From positions 44,278,716 to 44,342,715 of the forward strand of contig NC_091176.1 of assembly GCF_040958095.1 (NCBI RefSeq): DNA of 64,000 nucleotides, in the 5' to 3' direction. The translations under genes were made by a program, and so were the position numbers. Shown here one piece after another: positions 11,557 to 22,835 of the stretch (the first letter of the stretch is position 1; each line of letters begins with the position of its first letter). The notes under the pieces were generated by a model. It was not told the origin of the DNA and searched no databases. It worked only from the letters and a program-made list of their open reading frames with translations. Source of the DNA: Procambarus clarkii. Taxonomy: Eukaryota > Arthropoda > Malacostraca > Decapoda > Cambaridae.

Positions 11557-12136
11557 TATCGCAGGCCCTTCACATTCTTTGGAGACAAAGCCTAGATACT
11601 GGCGTTATCCCTGACATACTAAAAACCGCAGAGACAGCACCACTCCATAAAGGAGGAAATAAGGCAGAAGCCAAAAATTACAGACCAATAGCACTAACTT
11701 CACACATCATAAAAATCTTTGAGAGAGTGCTAAGAAGTAAGATCACAAAATACATGGAATCACAGTATCTCCATAACCCCGGACAGCATGGTTTCAGAAC
11801 AGGGCGCTCTTGCCTATCACAGTTGCTGGACCACTATGATATGGCATTAGATGCTATGGATGACAAACAAAACGCTGATGTAATTTACACAGATTTCGCA
11901 AAAGCCTTCGACAAATGTGACCATGGTGTTATTGCACATAAAATGCATTCAAAAGGAATTACCGGAAAAATAGGCAGATGAATTAACAATTTTCTGACTA
12001 ATAGAACCCGATGTGTAATAGTCAACAAAATCAAATCTGGCCCATCAACCATGAAGAGCTCAGTCTCCCAGGGTACTGTGCTTGCTCCAGTACTTTTTCT
12101 CATCCTCATATCGAACAGAGACAAGGACACTGTTAA
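11557..12136 (+). pseudogene. LINE-A ORF2 part 2: RT fingers and palm, motifs A and B
   Basis: Readable blocks are NYRPIALTSHIIKIFERV, QHGFRTGRSCLSQLLDH, motif A (VIYTDFAKAFDKCDHGV) and, after a stop at about 11979, FLTNRTRCVIVN and motif B (SVSQGTVLAPVLFLILI). It is almost the same sequence as LINE-B 37800-38102, which is cut off just after motif A. Motif C follows only after the 12137-13587 interruption. Confidence 0.85.
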
Positions 12137-13587
12137 ATGAGAGAACTAGTGGCTTATGGATCTCTATGATTATATGTAATTAAATTCTATTATTCTATTA
12201 AGCAATTAAACAATGAACCGTATATTCTATACCTTCCAGAACCAGTTTCCCATGACACATTTTGGGGGGTTTTTCTATGAGATTAATCTATGTGCAACAT
12301 ATATTATGCGATAATAATAATGATATTATGCACACACATAGATAATGAACAAAAATGTAATGGATAAAATACTACTGCATGTTAAAAATCAAATCATTTA
12401 TCTGATTAATATGCAATGATTAAAAATGCTTTGACTCTCAATAATTAAAAGGTACTAGCAACAATGAAAGCTGATTAAATCTCAGTTGTGACAGAGGAAC
12501 GTAGGTGAAGTCCAATCTCTACAAGTCTGAAAACAGCTTGAGATAGTGATCCTAGGAACACGTGAGTATGTGACAGTGACACGCTTCCTCAGTGGTGTTG
12601 CACCATGCTGCAATAATTAAATTCCATAATTTCCACTCCAAATTAGTATTCACACACATAAATGCAATATCTAAATATTTGGAGGGGGTGGAAACAGCAC
12701 TTACATGGGGTTTATTTTATCGCCTGCAGCGTTACGACAGGGCACCTACATGAACATATTTAAGAGCTCGTTAAATAGAACAAAAGAGGTATAAATGCCT
12801 GCCGATCTGATGTCCGTGATTCTGGTAAGCTGCGTCCTCAATCTGAAGCCCAATGATGTACGGATGCTTGCTAGATTGTAAGATGTGTAAGGACTGCTTC
12901 AGAACACCGTGCTGCCAGTGTATCTAATATTGCGAGAGTCTCCTTGCTGCTCAAAAGTCGCGCATGCGCATAACTCCCAGTGGAGGGCCCGAGCATAAAT
13001 TATTTTTATTCATTAAAGCTAAATAAGGAAGGAAGTGTTTATGAAAACTGTTTATATCTTAATCAAATAATTTATGTTGTGATGTTTGATTCTCACAGTG
13101 CAGGTCAATTAATGTAGACTGCACAAATAAATCGAGAATCCTTTGGAGGTGGAATTTATTTTAGATTATGATATTATTTACTAGAACAGCTATCAAGCTG
13201 GGTTAAGGAATTCCAGTAAACTTTTGTATACTAAATAAAGTAAACCTATTACTAAATAATTATCCCTATTAAAGGAAATTGAATGGTTGTACTTTTATTA
13301 GATCTACAGATATGTGGAAATTTATTCTCCGTGGGTGGCTGACGCAACACTGCACAATTCTAGGAGAAATTACATGATGTACCACATCCTAATGTAATGA
13401 ATTCTATGATACTAAACTACGGACTAGTAGTATTAGTTAATAATAACAATTAGTACAGGAAATACAACCCATTGTACTAAGGATTAGTAAATGAGTATTA
13501 AATAATAATGAAGTCTAATACAGGAAATACATCCTATTGTATTAGGGATGAGAATAATTGTTGGAAATTTCCAACAGACACAACCTA
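12137..13587. other. AT-rich insertion of unknown type inside LINE-A RT
   Basis: This 1.45 kb separates RT motif B from motif C. No ORF with a recognisable domain, no clear TIR and no clear TSD were found. The left edge follows GACACTGTTAA and the right edge precedes TAGTACTGTATCATCC, which would be contiguous in the LINE. Near its right end an approximately 65-bp segment (about 13430-13490 and 13495-13552) is imperfectly duplicated, with TACAGGAAATACA in both halves. It could be an LTR or a non-autonomous element. Confidence 0.5.
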
Positions 13588-14478
13588 TAGTACTGTATCA
13601 TCCTTTGCAGATGACACTAGGATTTTTATGAGAGTATACAGTATAGAGGACATGACAAACCTTCAATCAGATGTAAATCAGGTCTTTCTATGGGCTACAG
13701 AATATAATATGGTGTTTAACAAAGATAAGTTCCAGCTCATGCACTACGGGAAAAAGGAAAATATAAAAACGGAAACTACGAACAAAACGCACTCAAATCG
13801 TAACACAGAACGAAAAGGTAATGCAAAAGATTTGGGTGTACTCATGTCGGAAGACCTTACCTTTAAAGAACACAATAAAGTCACCGTCACAACTGCAAGA
13901 AAAATGACAGGTTGGATAACAAGAACTTTTCACACTAGAGATGCTATACCGATGATGATACTTTTCAAGACGCTATTGCTCTCTAGAGTGGAATACTGCT
14001 GCACAATGACAGCCCCTTTAAAAGATGGAGAAATTGCTGACCTGGAGAGCGTGCAGAGATCCTTTACTGCTAGAATTCACTCAGTAAAGCATCTAAACTA
14101 TTCGGACCGACTAAAGAGACTAAATCTGTATTCTCTTGAGCTCAGGCGGCAGAGATACATAATAATTTACACGTGGAAAATAGTAAAGGGGCTGGTCCCA
14201 AACTTGCACACAGAAATAACATCACATGAGAGCAGAAGGCATGGCAGGATGTGCAGAATACCCCCGTTGATAAGCAGAGGTGCAACAGGTACTCTATCAA
14301 CATCAGAGGCCCGAGGCTGTTCAACATGCTTTCACTACACATAAAGGGCATAACTGGCCAACCCCTCACAGTATTCAAGAGAGAACTGGATAAGCACCTC
14401 CAAAGGATACCTGATCAACCAGGCTGTGACTCATACATCAGGCTGGGAGCAGCCACGTCCAACAGCCTGGTTGACTAG
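13588..14478 (+). pseudogene. LINE-A ORF2 part 3: RT motif C to C-terminus
   Basis: It begins with motif C, SSFADDTRIFM, then NKDKFQLMHYGK, DLGVLMSEDLTF and the thumb-like WITRTFHTRD. The C-terminus follows a frameshift near 14290: INIRGPRLFNMLSLHIKGI, then VFKRELDKHLQRIPDQPG and a stop at 14476-14478. There is no RNase H. The order and the ending match CR1/L2-group LINEs. Confidence 0.85.
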
Positions 14479-14569
14479 TTCAACAACGAGGAGGCCTTGT
14501 CGACGACCGAGCCGCGGGGTCGTTAAGCCCCGGAATCACCTCAAGGTAAAGTAACCTCAAGGTAAGGTA
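14479..14569 (+). other. LINE-A 3' UTR and CCTCAAGGTAA tail
   Basis: A short 3' UTR ending in two imperfect copies of CCTCAAGGTAA(G/A)GTAA. Short tandem repeats in place of poly(A) are typical of CR1/L2 elements and act as the recognition end for the element's own RT. The tail directly adjoins the right TSD at 14570. Confidence 0.75.
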
Positions 14570-16380
14570 ACCCTTCACCACAATTGTCACTGACCACTAA
14601 CCGTTAGAAACCATCTTCAATAATCCGATGTCCAAACAACCAGCTCGCATTGAGAGATGGGCTCTTCGTGTGCAACTATATATCTTCACTGTGAAGTACA
14701 ACCGGGGTGCAGGCAATCCCGCTGATTACATCAGTCGACATCCTGCCAACAGTTTCACCATCACCAAGCATCAGCAAGTTGCCGAGGTATGTACACTCTG
14801 TAACCTGTGATGCAGTCCCTAAGGCTCTCACTATTGATGAAATCCGTACTACAACCCTAGAGGACCCAACTCTGCAAACAACAATGAATGCATTGTCCAA
14901 GAAAAGTTTTCCACGCATCCCACCCTCAGGAGTTGACTAAGAAGCATTCAAAGCACTTGAACGCATCCAAACAATAAATATGTTATGCAACAACGCAACA
15001 CTGTGATGCGAGATACATGTATCATCATTACAGCAGTTCTCCAGCAGCGTACTCTGAAGTAGCACATCAAGGACACCAAGGTCTTGTTAGGACCAAACAG
15101 CTGCTACAAGAAAAGGTGTTGTTTCCTGGCATTGATCGTCAAACAAAGGACATACATGATGCCTGTGTCCCTTGCCAAGCTACAGTGGATACTTCAAGAC
15201 CAACACCTCTACAACCTTCACCACTACCTGCTGCACCATGGACGGAAGTATCGATGGACTTCTGTGGACCGTTACCAGCTGAAAAGTACTTGATGGTGGT
15301 CATTGATGATCACTCCCGTTATCTAGAAGTGGAAATCCTCACTTCCACAACTGCAAAGACTGTTATCCCAAAAGTCGACAAGATATTTTAAAATTTTGCC
15401 ATTCCCGAAGTTGATATGACTGATTGCAGTTCCCCATGGTGAAGTGGTAAGACACTCACCTAGCGTTTTGCGAGCGGTTTATCCTGGGTTCGTATCCTGG
15501 CCGGGGAGGATTTACTGGGCAACAATCCTTAACTTAACCTCTGTTTACTCAACAGTAAAATGGGTACCTGGCTGTTAAATAATTTAGCGGGTCTTATTCC
15601 GGGAAACATTGGATAAAGAACTTACCCGAAACGCTATGCCTGCTACTGGCTGTACAAGAATGTAAGAACTCTTGAATATATAAATAAATAAAAACAGTGG
15701 ACCACTATTCAATGGATAAGATTTCGTCAAGAATGTTGAGCATATTGGATTCAAACACCGCTGTTTGATGTCACTACATCCTCAAGCAAATGGAGAAGTT
15801 GAGAGATTCATACAACCTCTCATGAAAGCGGTACGCTGTGCTCATGCCGAAGGACGATCCTAGAAGCAAGGTATGTATGCTTTTCTCAGGAACTATCGTT
15901 CAACACCACATGGAACACTGGGTAAGTCGCCTGGTGAACTCTTATTTGGACGTCCTATGAGGATCACACTACATGTCATGCCAGCTGAGGTAACGGATAA
16001 ACGTCTCAAGTATGCACTAGCCAAAGGCAAAATGAAAATTGCTCATGATCAACGTGCAAATGAACAATTCTTTAAGGTAGGAGACACCATTCTTGTTAAA
16101 AAAAAGGGAAAGCTAGATATGCCATGAGATACAAAACCATATAAAGTGACTAGTGTAAAAGGGACTATGGTAACAGTGAGTAATAGCGATCATGGTATAA
16201 CACATATTATGTTAAAGTGATTCCAACTAGTGTAGAAAATTATGAAGTGCAAAGTCGCACAAACGATAAAGGAAAAAATGGTTTATAACTCAACAAACAA
16301 TTCATCAAGGGAGATTCTTGTGTTAAAGGACTCTCGTCCTAAACGTAATTATAAACGCCCTCAGCGATTTGATGATTAAT
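14570..16380 (+). pseudogene. pol: Gypsy-B pol, downstream part: RNase H end, integrase, C-terminus
   Basis: The RNase H resumes (ERWALRVQLYIFTVKYNRG, GNPADYISRHP). The integrase follows with a zinc-binding block (AHQGHQGLVRTKQLL, CVPCQ), MDFCGPLP (first Asp), a region interrupted by a SINE at 15431-15694, ANGEVERF (catalytic Glu region) and FLRNYRSTPHGTLGKSPGEL. A C-terminal basic block ends RPQRFDD near 16378. Frame breaks occur near 14806, 15391 and 15840. No LTR could be delimited. Confidence 0.8.
15431..15694 (+). mobile_element. tRNA-derived SINE inserted in the Gypsy-B integrase
   Basis: The 5' head is tRNA-like with an A box, TGGTGAAGTGG (15437-15447), and a B box, GGTTCGTATCC (15487-15497), the internal RNA polymerase III promoter. 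A tRNA-unrelated body and an A/T-rich tail (TAAATAAATAAAAA) follow. The flanks share CAGT (15427-15430, 15695-15698), and removing the insert restores MTD..GPLFNG of the integrase. The region 15621-15638 matches the 3' end of a LINE fragment at 26839-26856 with one mismatch. Confidence 0.85.
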
Positions 16381-17583
16381 TGTGTTCCTATGTAATGCAA
16401 AGTATTTGATTTATTATGCTAAATTAAATTGAATATTGCAGATCTCTCATTTAATATTTTGTAACATTGTAATACAGTTTTTCTCATATTTGTTTAACAC
16501 TGCAATTATGTTTTAAACATTGAAACACTGTGTGGTAAAGATTAATTTGTATAGCTTCTTTGTTTGCTTAATTAATAATAAAATCTATGCAACATATTTT
16601 GATATGTTAATTACTTACTTTGTGTCAATATCTTTGCTTTGTGCTACAAGCATGATGGACATCCGGTATTCATTGCTTTAAAAGAAAAGGAGAGATTTCA
16701 TGTTCATGGCAAACGGCACCATCCGTTTGTAAGCACTGCATTTCATACACCAGCAGTAAATAAACAACAGGGAGTGTGCATGACGCCGTTCACGATTGGA
16801 GGCTGCTAGTCATGTATCATATTTAATATTTAAGTCAGTAACAAAGCAATGGCTTTACATCAACCCTACAACCAAGGCCATCCACAGCAACACAGAACAC
16901 CACACTTACCTTCTCCCTCCAACTCTTCCTTCTTCCATGTCACTCTCTCTACTTGTTCAGCCCCCCCCCCCCTCCTCTAAGAACAAGCATTATTCCCTCC
17001 CAGAAAACACAAAATATAACCGTAAAGATATTTTTTTCAGTTGTTACTTGATTAAAATGTTCTTATGATGTAAACGCAATGTTTTAACACCATTGTGGTT
17101 ACAGGGCTGGTATAATGTAGCAGGAACATTGCAACAGCATTTTGGTTACAATGAAACCCATTCCAATTCACTGTCTTTTCACACACCTCCAAATTCACGT
17201 CACGTCTTACAGACAGCCCTTTTCTCATGTTCATGTCTGCATAATCAACCCTTCCCAAGTAACATTTTAATACTGCATAATTTGCTTTATAGAAACCTGG
17301 TAAAATTACAATGTTTTCACTTGCGCAACTTTCCCATGTAAAGTTAAATTTAATTTCCTTATTGTCTTTGTTCCATAACATGCTCTCTATTTCTCAGTCA
17401 TTTACTAGTGTCTTCCTGTTAGATAGAACTAATTCTAATATATTGTTTTTCTATGTTGGGTGCATAACTTTTAATTATTTAATTCATTGTGTTGGGGAAC
17501 AAGCAGCCAGAGTGTGTTCATACACGTTAGGTTCATATCGAATAGGCCTCCCTCCTCAGGTCGAATTACTGACCCCACCCTGA
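16381..17583. other. AT-rich region without recognised gene
   Basis: About 1.2 kb, AT-rich, with a C-run at 16962-16973. The first part (16381-16620) could hold the 3' LTR of Gypsy-B, but no repeat partner is present to confirm it. The reading frames here are short and carry no known motif. Confidence 0.4.
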
Positions 17584-18012
17584 ATGCAACTCCACTTCAA
17601 GGTAATGTACTCGAACATAGATGGGATTACAAGCAAGACAAGCAAACGTAGGGAAAGAGCACAAGAAGTGGACCCAGATGTAATTGAACTCACGGAAACA
17701 AAACTCTCAGGGATCATAACGAATGCTGCATTTCCCCAAAACTACATTGTAATAAGAAAAGAGAGAAAAGGTAGGGGATGAGGCAGAGTGGCTCTACTGA
17801 TGAGAAAGGAATGAAATTTCGAGGTGATGGTCATTCTGTGCTGCGAAAGATTCAGAGACTTCATAACAGGCACCATGATGATGGGAGGACCAAGCATAGT
17901 AGTAGCAGTGAGATATAACCACCACCAAATGACAGAAGACCCCAGACAAGAGTATGTCAGAAACAGGGCAGTTAACACTATAATTGAGAGAGCAGCCGCT
18001 GCTGCCCGTTGA
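17584..18012 (+). pseudogene. LINE endonuclease N-terminal fragment (CR1/Rex-like)
   Basis: The frame from 17584 reads VMYSNIDGITSKTSK and DPDVIELTETKLSG, the N-terminal Asn and catalytic Glu blocks of an APE-type LINE endonuclease. A stop at 17779-17781 and a short second frame (17824-18012) ending NTIIERAAAAAR follow. Nothing of the RT is present. This is a different LINE from LINE-A/B. Confidence 0.6.
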
Positions 18013-19480
18013 AATCGATCCTATCCCAGCAAACACAAAACTTTGTAGAAACCTCCAAGAGGTTGGGGAAATGACTTGTAATAAAAATGGTGCAGAAAGC
18101 ATTTAGACAACGTTTAATTCAAATATGTTACAAATATTTATTCATATAAGTTTCATAATATATGTTTTTTCTAAAACTATTTTATTACTAATGTATTACA
18201 AATATATGTTACATAATTAAATAAAGAAATTATTGTGTTCTGGTAAAGTCCCTTAATAAATTGTGAATGATATTTAATGGCTTTATACAACACTCAAAAA
18301 ACATTTAGCTATTCTATGATCAGATAAAATTAGTTTTAATAATTTTGCTAAAAATCTCACCAATTTGACTTCTTATGTATGTGAGATTTTTTCTTTGACG
18401 TTATCAAAAGAATTGATTCCTATTGATTTTACGTTAATCGTAACTACCTCACAAGACAGGCAGACCTTAAACAGCAATAACTGCCACAGGCAGATGTTTT
18501 AACTTAAAGCCTAAGATTATAGGACAAGCAGGAGTAAACCGCCAGGCGCCACCACATGGGTGGAACCTGTCACTTAGGTCGTTGGCTTCTCCTAGTTAAA
18601 AACTAATAGAGAGTATCCGACGGATTCTCACACCAAATTTTTAAATTTGATGTGTGGTGCTGCACAATGGACTCTAGCTTTAGATACAGACTTAACTGAC
18701 ATAATCAGGCAAAGCGTTGCAGAACATGAAATGTGGGACAATAATCTTGGAAGGTTTGACTTAAACGACACTCTTCTAGAAACATAACAATTTATTCAAC
18801 AAAACTAGAACTACTGCAACTTCGACTTTACGTTACTTTACTGTCACCCCAGCGGCACATGCAAGAACAGCTATTCAACAGCCTGATGGACCCACTGTAT
18901 CCTTTCCCGTCGTCGAGCACTGAATAATGACACTAACTGAATAAAGTGGTGCCCATTGGTGACGCAAGCTTACAATCAATATTGTCACGGCTTCACAGTG
19001 AACAAATATTATAATCACAAAACTTTACTGGTGCTCGCTAAGGCGGGTGATCCAAGAATGATTACCCCCTATAAAAGTCTTACGTTAACACTTGTCTCTC
19101 AGGACAACAACAACAAAAGTTACACTAATTGAATTTAACAATTACGTTAACACACTCGTGTCTCAACGACACTTAAATGGCAGCCATAACTCGTAAATCA
19201 AATAATTACATCATACTTGAAAGTCAAGCATTCGGTGAGCAATTCCCAATTAATTACTGAAAACAAGTCTATTAATTCAAACAAGTATTGACAAAGCCTA
19301 CTGTCAACCAACTGACAGGTCTTTTCCAGTCTTACGACAATATTACCTTAACGAGGGTTCGACTACCACACAAGGCCACAAGACACCCTGTGTATACAAC
19401 AACATCAACAAATATGTGAATTCACTAAGTGGAGGGTGCTAATTCTCCTTAATTGATTCCTGGCTTCGTCGCCAGAGACT
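18013..19480. other. No gene recognised; left flank of ORF1 element copy 2
   Basis: AT-rich to 18470, then sequence with many ACAAC/GTTAACAC words (18780-19470). The same composition continues at 22196-22744 and 25172-25558, suggesting one older sequence split by later insertions. A TATA-like CCCTATAAAAGTC occurs at about 19068-19080. No ORF with a domain. Confidence 0.4.
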
Positions 19481-19582
19481 GCAGACGTAGGGCTTGAGCT
19501 GTCAGTCATCGTTTGCCGTTGCTGAGTGGTGGTTTGCTGTGAGAGGTGTGGAGCGCCCACTAGTCGGGGCTCCGCCTGGTGG

Positions 19583-21325
19583 TATGGAGGTGACTGGTGG
19601 TAGCCGTATTCGACGGGTGAATTCTGTATGGCTGGATTTTTCTGCTGCTGTGGACTGGCCCATTGTGGAGATTGCTCTCCGGGACGTGCTCCGTATCGAT
19701 GTCTCTGATCTCCTGGGACTAGAGAAGATATTGCCTACCCGTGTTGCGGTGTTGTTTGCCACGTCACCTGTTTACCAGGAGTTTGTGGCTCGCTGGGATG
19801 CACGCTTGCTTCCTCTTCCGGATTCGGCTGTGTCTGAGGAGATCTCGGATTCCTGGAGGCCCTTGACATTTGTGAGTGTTCACGGCGTGCCGGTGACCCT
19901 TCCCGAGGCGGACCTCATGTCGTTGTTTACGCGGTTTGGTGCGGTGGTGAAGCACCAATTCAACACTTTGAGTGCGGGCCGGCTGGGTGCACGCACGCTC
20001 GTCATGTGGATCACGAGCCCTATTCCTTCCTGAGTTTCGTTTCGTGGGCTCTCTATGCGAATATTTTATCAAGGTCAAACCCGCACGTGTTTCCGGTGTG
20101 GTGGTGAGGGCCACGTGGTGGCCGGTTGTGATGCTCCTCGTGCTGAGGCTCCTTCCGTCTTCCTGGAGGCTGACTTTTCCTGCTTGTCTGTGCGTGGGGA
20201 TTCCCCGGCGAATCCTCGCTCTGTGCAGGTGCCTGGTGTTGTTCCTGCGGCGGTTCCAGCTGTCGCTCTGTCTGGCCTGATCTGTCTGGCCTTCCGGTAT
20301 GCTCTGCGGACCTAGGGGTCCCTGATACGCGCCTTCGACGGATGCAGAGGTGCATCTGGCTGCTTCCGTGGTGCAGTCTGTCTCTTCAGTTCTGACGGCT
20401 TCTGCTCCTGTTTCTGACTCTGCACTTCTGTCTCCTTCGACGGCCCTGCGGGCTTCTTCACCTGTAATGGTCCCTTCCTCTCCCAGTCGCGCCTGTTCCT
20501 TCTTCTGTCTCCTCTGTGAGTGGTGGTCTCTTCCCCCATGTTGTTGGGGCTGACATTCTGCGAGAACGTGCTCCCCCGGTAGTGGGGCAGCCTGCCACCG
20601 GCTCCTCTCGGGTGCCTCCTGCAGGGGGTGACAGCTCCAATGACCAATGGCCTGTTCCCAAGCGATCACGTACGGATACGGGTGCTTCGCCCCCTTGTGC
20701 ATGGGTGGAGGTGTGTGAGGATGCAGCGAGTGTTGACATTTCTTCTGAGAGCTATTCCTCTGTGGAGTGTGATCATGGTGCGTCTGGTGCTGGTGTGGGC
20801 CCTGGTGTGGCTCCAGCTGTGGGGGGTGGGGGCCCGTGTGGGGGCCTGTGTCTCATGCATCGGGTGCGTCGCCCGTGTCGGATGGTTCCGGTTAATCGTG
20901 GGGGGGTGGTTCCCCCTTGCGAGGTTGAGAGTAGGCGTGGAGACCTGGTGGTGGTCTTGAAGAAAACTGCTCGTGCTGAAGGTTCCGTGCCCCGTTCCCC
21001 GTCCCCTGTTTCATCTCCGGCCGTTTAATCTGTGTCTCCTGCTTTGTCGGGGGCAGTGTTGGCGCCTCGGCAACCTCCGCCAGCTGCTCCGGTGTCCCCT
21101 GCTTTCTCGGCGGCGGTGTTCTGGCCTCCCCTGACAGGTTCTTCGTCTTCGGCGCCCTGTAGTTGGGAGTACCAGCTTACGCCGGGTGTGGAGATCCCTG
21201 AGTATATGGAGGTCCCGCGGCGTCGTGAGGGCCGTCTCGTTACCGAACTGGAGATTTTGATTTGGGATTCTTATAAGCAGAAGTATCCGTCGTGGAAGTT
21301 CCCTGAGAAATATTCTTCTCGTTGA
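19583..21325 (+). pseudogene. Tx1-like zinc-knuckle ORF1 element, copy 2
   Basis: It starts at ATG 19583 (MEVTGGSRIRRVNSVWLD). The RRM-like block is LTFVSVHGVPVTLPEADLM with FTRFGAVV, and the knuckle is CFRCGGEGHVVAGC (20083-20124). A Val/Ser/Pro-rich region follows, then the conserved ESRRGDLVVVLKKTAR and a C-terminal block WDSYKQKYPSWKFPEKYSS ending at 21323. Frame changes near 20040 and 20280 and an in-frame TAA at 21026-21028 show decay. The final block lies in frame with the upstream segment, so the family probably encodes one ORF1 of roughly 550-600 residues. Confidence 0.75.
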
Positions 21326-22195
21326 TTTTTGTGTGTTGTGGTGTTGCTTGTGCGTGGGTGTGGGGTGGGGTTGCATGTGTGTGTCTGGGTGGGGGATGTT
21401 TTTGTTTTCCCGGTTTCTTCGTGTTCCGGATTTTTGTTTCTGGGTTTGCTTGTGTTTGCGTGTGTGTTTGTGGTTTTATGCATCCGGCTGTGTGTGTCTT
21501 TTGCGTGGCTGGTTGTACTATTGAACTGATGTAGTGGTGTGTTTGGTGTGGCTTATATTATGTGCTTACGTCCCTCCGGCCTTCTGGTCGTTTGCGCGTG
21601 TGTCCTGTTCTGCCTTCGCATGTATTGTGTACCCATTTATATGCTTTGTTCATGTGTATATTTCCTTTTGATTATTCGTGTGTTTTTCTTTACGTGTTGT
21701 GTTCATGTCTTCTGTGTCCTATATGTATTCTTGTTTTCTTTGTATGCGTTTTTTGTTTGTACATTGTGGTTTCTTTATAAATGAGATATAGTATGGTTGT
21801 GGGTTGTGTATGCTGTGCTTCTCTGTGTTTGTTACGTGGGTTGTGTGTGTGTGCTTCCTTATTTTGTTCTGTACGTATTTTATTCTTTGTGCCTTTTTAT
21901 GTGTGCTTATTGCTCTTATGTATCTGGCTCATGCCTTTTGTGTATTACTGTGCTCCTCTGTGTGGGGTTTGGGGAACCCGGGATTGTATTTTGCTTTCCA
22001 CCCCTTTATGTTATTAGGGTGTTTGTCTTTCTGTTCCAATTTGTTGTTGTTTTTTTTGCCTCTTCCATGATGTAGTTTATCTGTTTCCTGTGCCATATGT
22101 TATGTCGTATGCCGATTTGTATTATTTTCTATGTTCTTTCCTTGTTATGTGGTTTGTACTTTGGAATTTTATATAAATAAAAAAATAAAAATTAA
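21326..22195 (+). other. 3' UTR (T/G-rich) and A-rich tail of ORF1 element copy 2
   Basis: Strongly T/G-biased sequence with many short hydrophobic reading frames (Cys/Val/Phe-rich), which are composition artefacts. It ends ATAAATAAAAAAATAAAA at about 22175-22192, an A-rich tail as expected for target-primed reverse transcription. No RT-coding sequence lies between ORF1 and this tail. Confidence 0.7.
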
Positions 22196-22744
22196 CGACA
22201 GCTCGTTAATTCGTTAACACTACGTTAGTCTTCGCTTGACAATTCCTCCACTGCGTGAAATCTCTGTGACTGTTGCAAATACACGGCTCTACATTAATCA
22301 CAATGCTGTACAACAATCAACAATAACCTCATTAAGCAATCGTTTACCCCAGTGACGTTAACTGACTTTAATTCTCACGGAATCCTTCACAGTACACAAT
22401 GCATTCCACCAAGGACACAACTTGTCCACAGTTCACACGGCACAACACGGTACAACCCAGTACAACACAGTACTACACAGTACACCCTTGCCACTCACAG
22501 CAACCCTTGTAAAAGACTTCCCCAGTAAATTATACCACAAATAATTACCAGCTTTAACACAACAGAACAGTAAAATAAAGCGCTTGGCCAAATATAACAA
22601 TCAAATTATCAAATAACCAAGGGAAATACTTCCGTTACCACTTCACTGCTGGAACAGGAATTCTCTCTGCAATACACAGCACAATAGAGAAATGAAAACA
22701 ATTAAAAACACTTTACTCCATTCTTGGAGATACAGTAAAACACT
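22196..22744. other. No gene; sequence between two ORF1 elements
   Basis: ACAC/TTAAC-rich sequence with a short cluster of near-repeats CACGGTACAACCCAGTACAAC at about 22440-22490. It looks like the continuation of 18780-19480. No gene seen. Confidence 0.4.
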
Positions 22745-22835
22745 AATAACCACACAACTGAGTTGGTGGTGTTTACCAGTTCAACCGGTTGGGGGCGGGT
22801 GTGTCTCTGCCCACCTGTGCTGACGTGGCGTTGCG

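Larger units (their letters stand above)
8277..14569 (+). mobile_element. LINE-A (CR1/L2-like) insertion in Gypsy-B, TSD ACCCTTC
   Basis: The left junction (8270-8276) and right junction (14570-14576) share ACCCTTC. Removing the insert joins the RNase H reading GAPF to FTTIVTDH. The element has a PHD-like ORF1, an APE-type endonuclease, an RT and a 3' tail of CCTCAAGGTAA-type short repeats, as in CR1/L2-group LINEs. It is disrupted by a solo LTR (10947-11551) and an AT-rich insertion (about 12137-13587). Large parts are over 80% alike by eye to LINE-B at 36199-38102. Confidence 0.85.

Noticed and set aside
15431..15510. A tRNA gene
   Set aside because: A and B boxes are present, but the sequence does not give a proper acceptor stem, it continues into a SINE body with an A/T-rich tail and flanking duplication, and it interrupts a Gypsy integrase.
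19764..20702. A 312-codon minus-strand ORF opposite ORF1 copy 2
   Set aside because: It is the antisense of a GC-rich, Ser/Pro/Val-coding region. The sense strand shows the zinc knuckle and conserved blocks, and the antisense protein is Arg/Gln/His-rich with no domain.
21322..22075. Several overlapping hydrophobic Cys/Val/Phe-rich ORFs resembling membrane proteins
   Set aside because: They come from T/G-rich 3' UTR composition, appear in all three frames at once and have no homologous counterpart with a conserved frame in copies 1 or 3.
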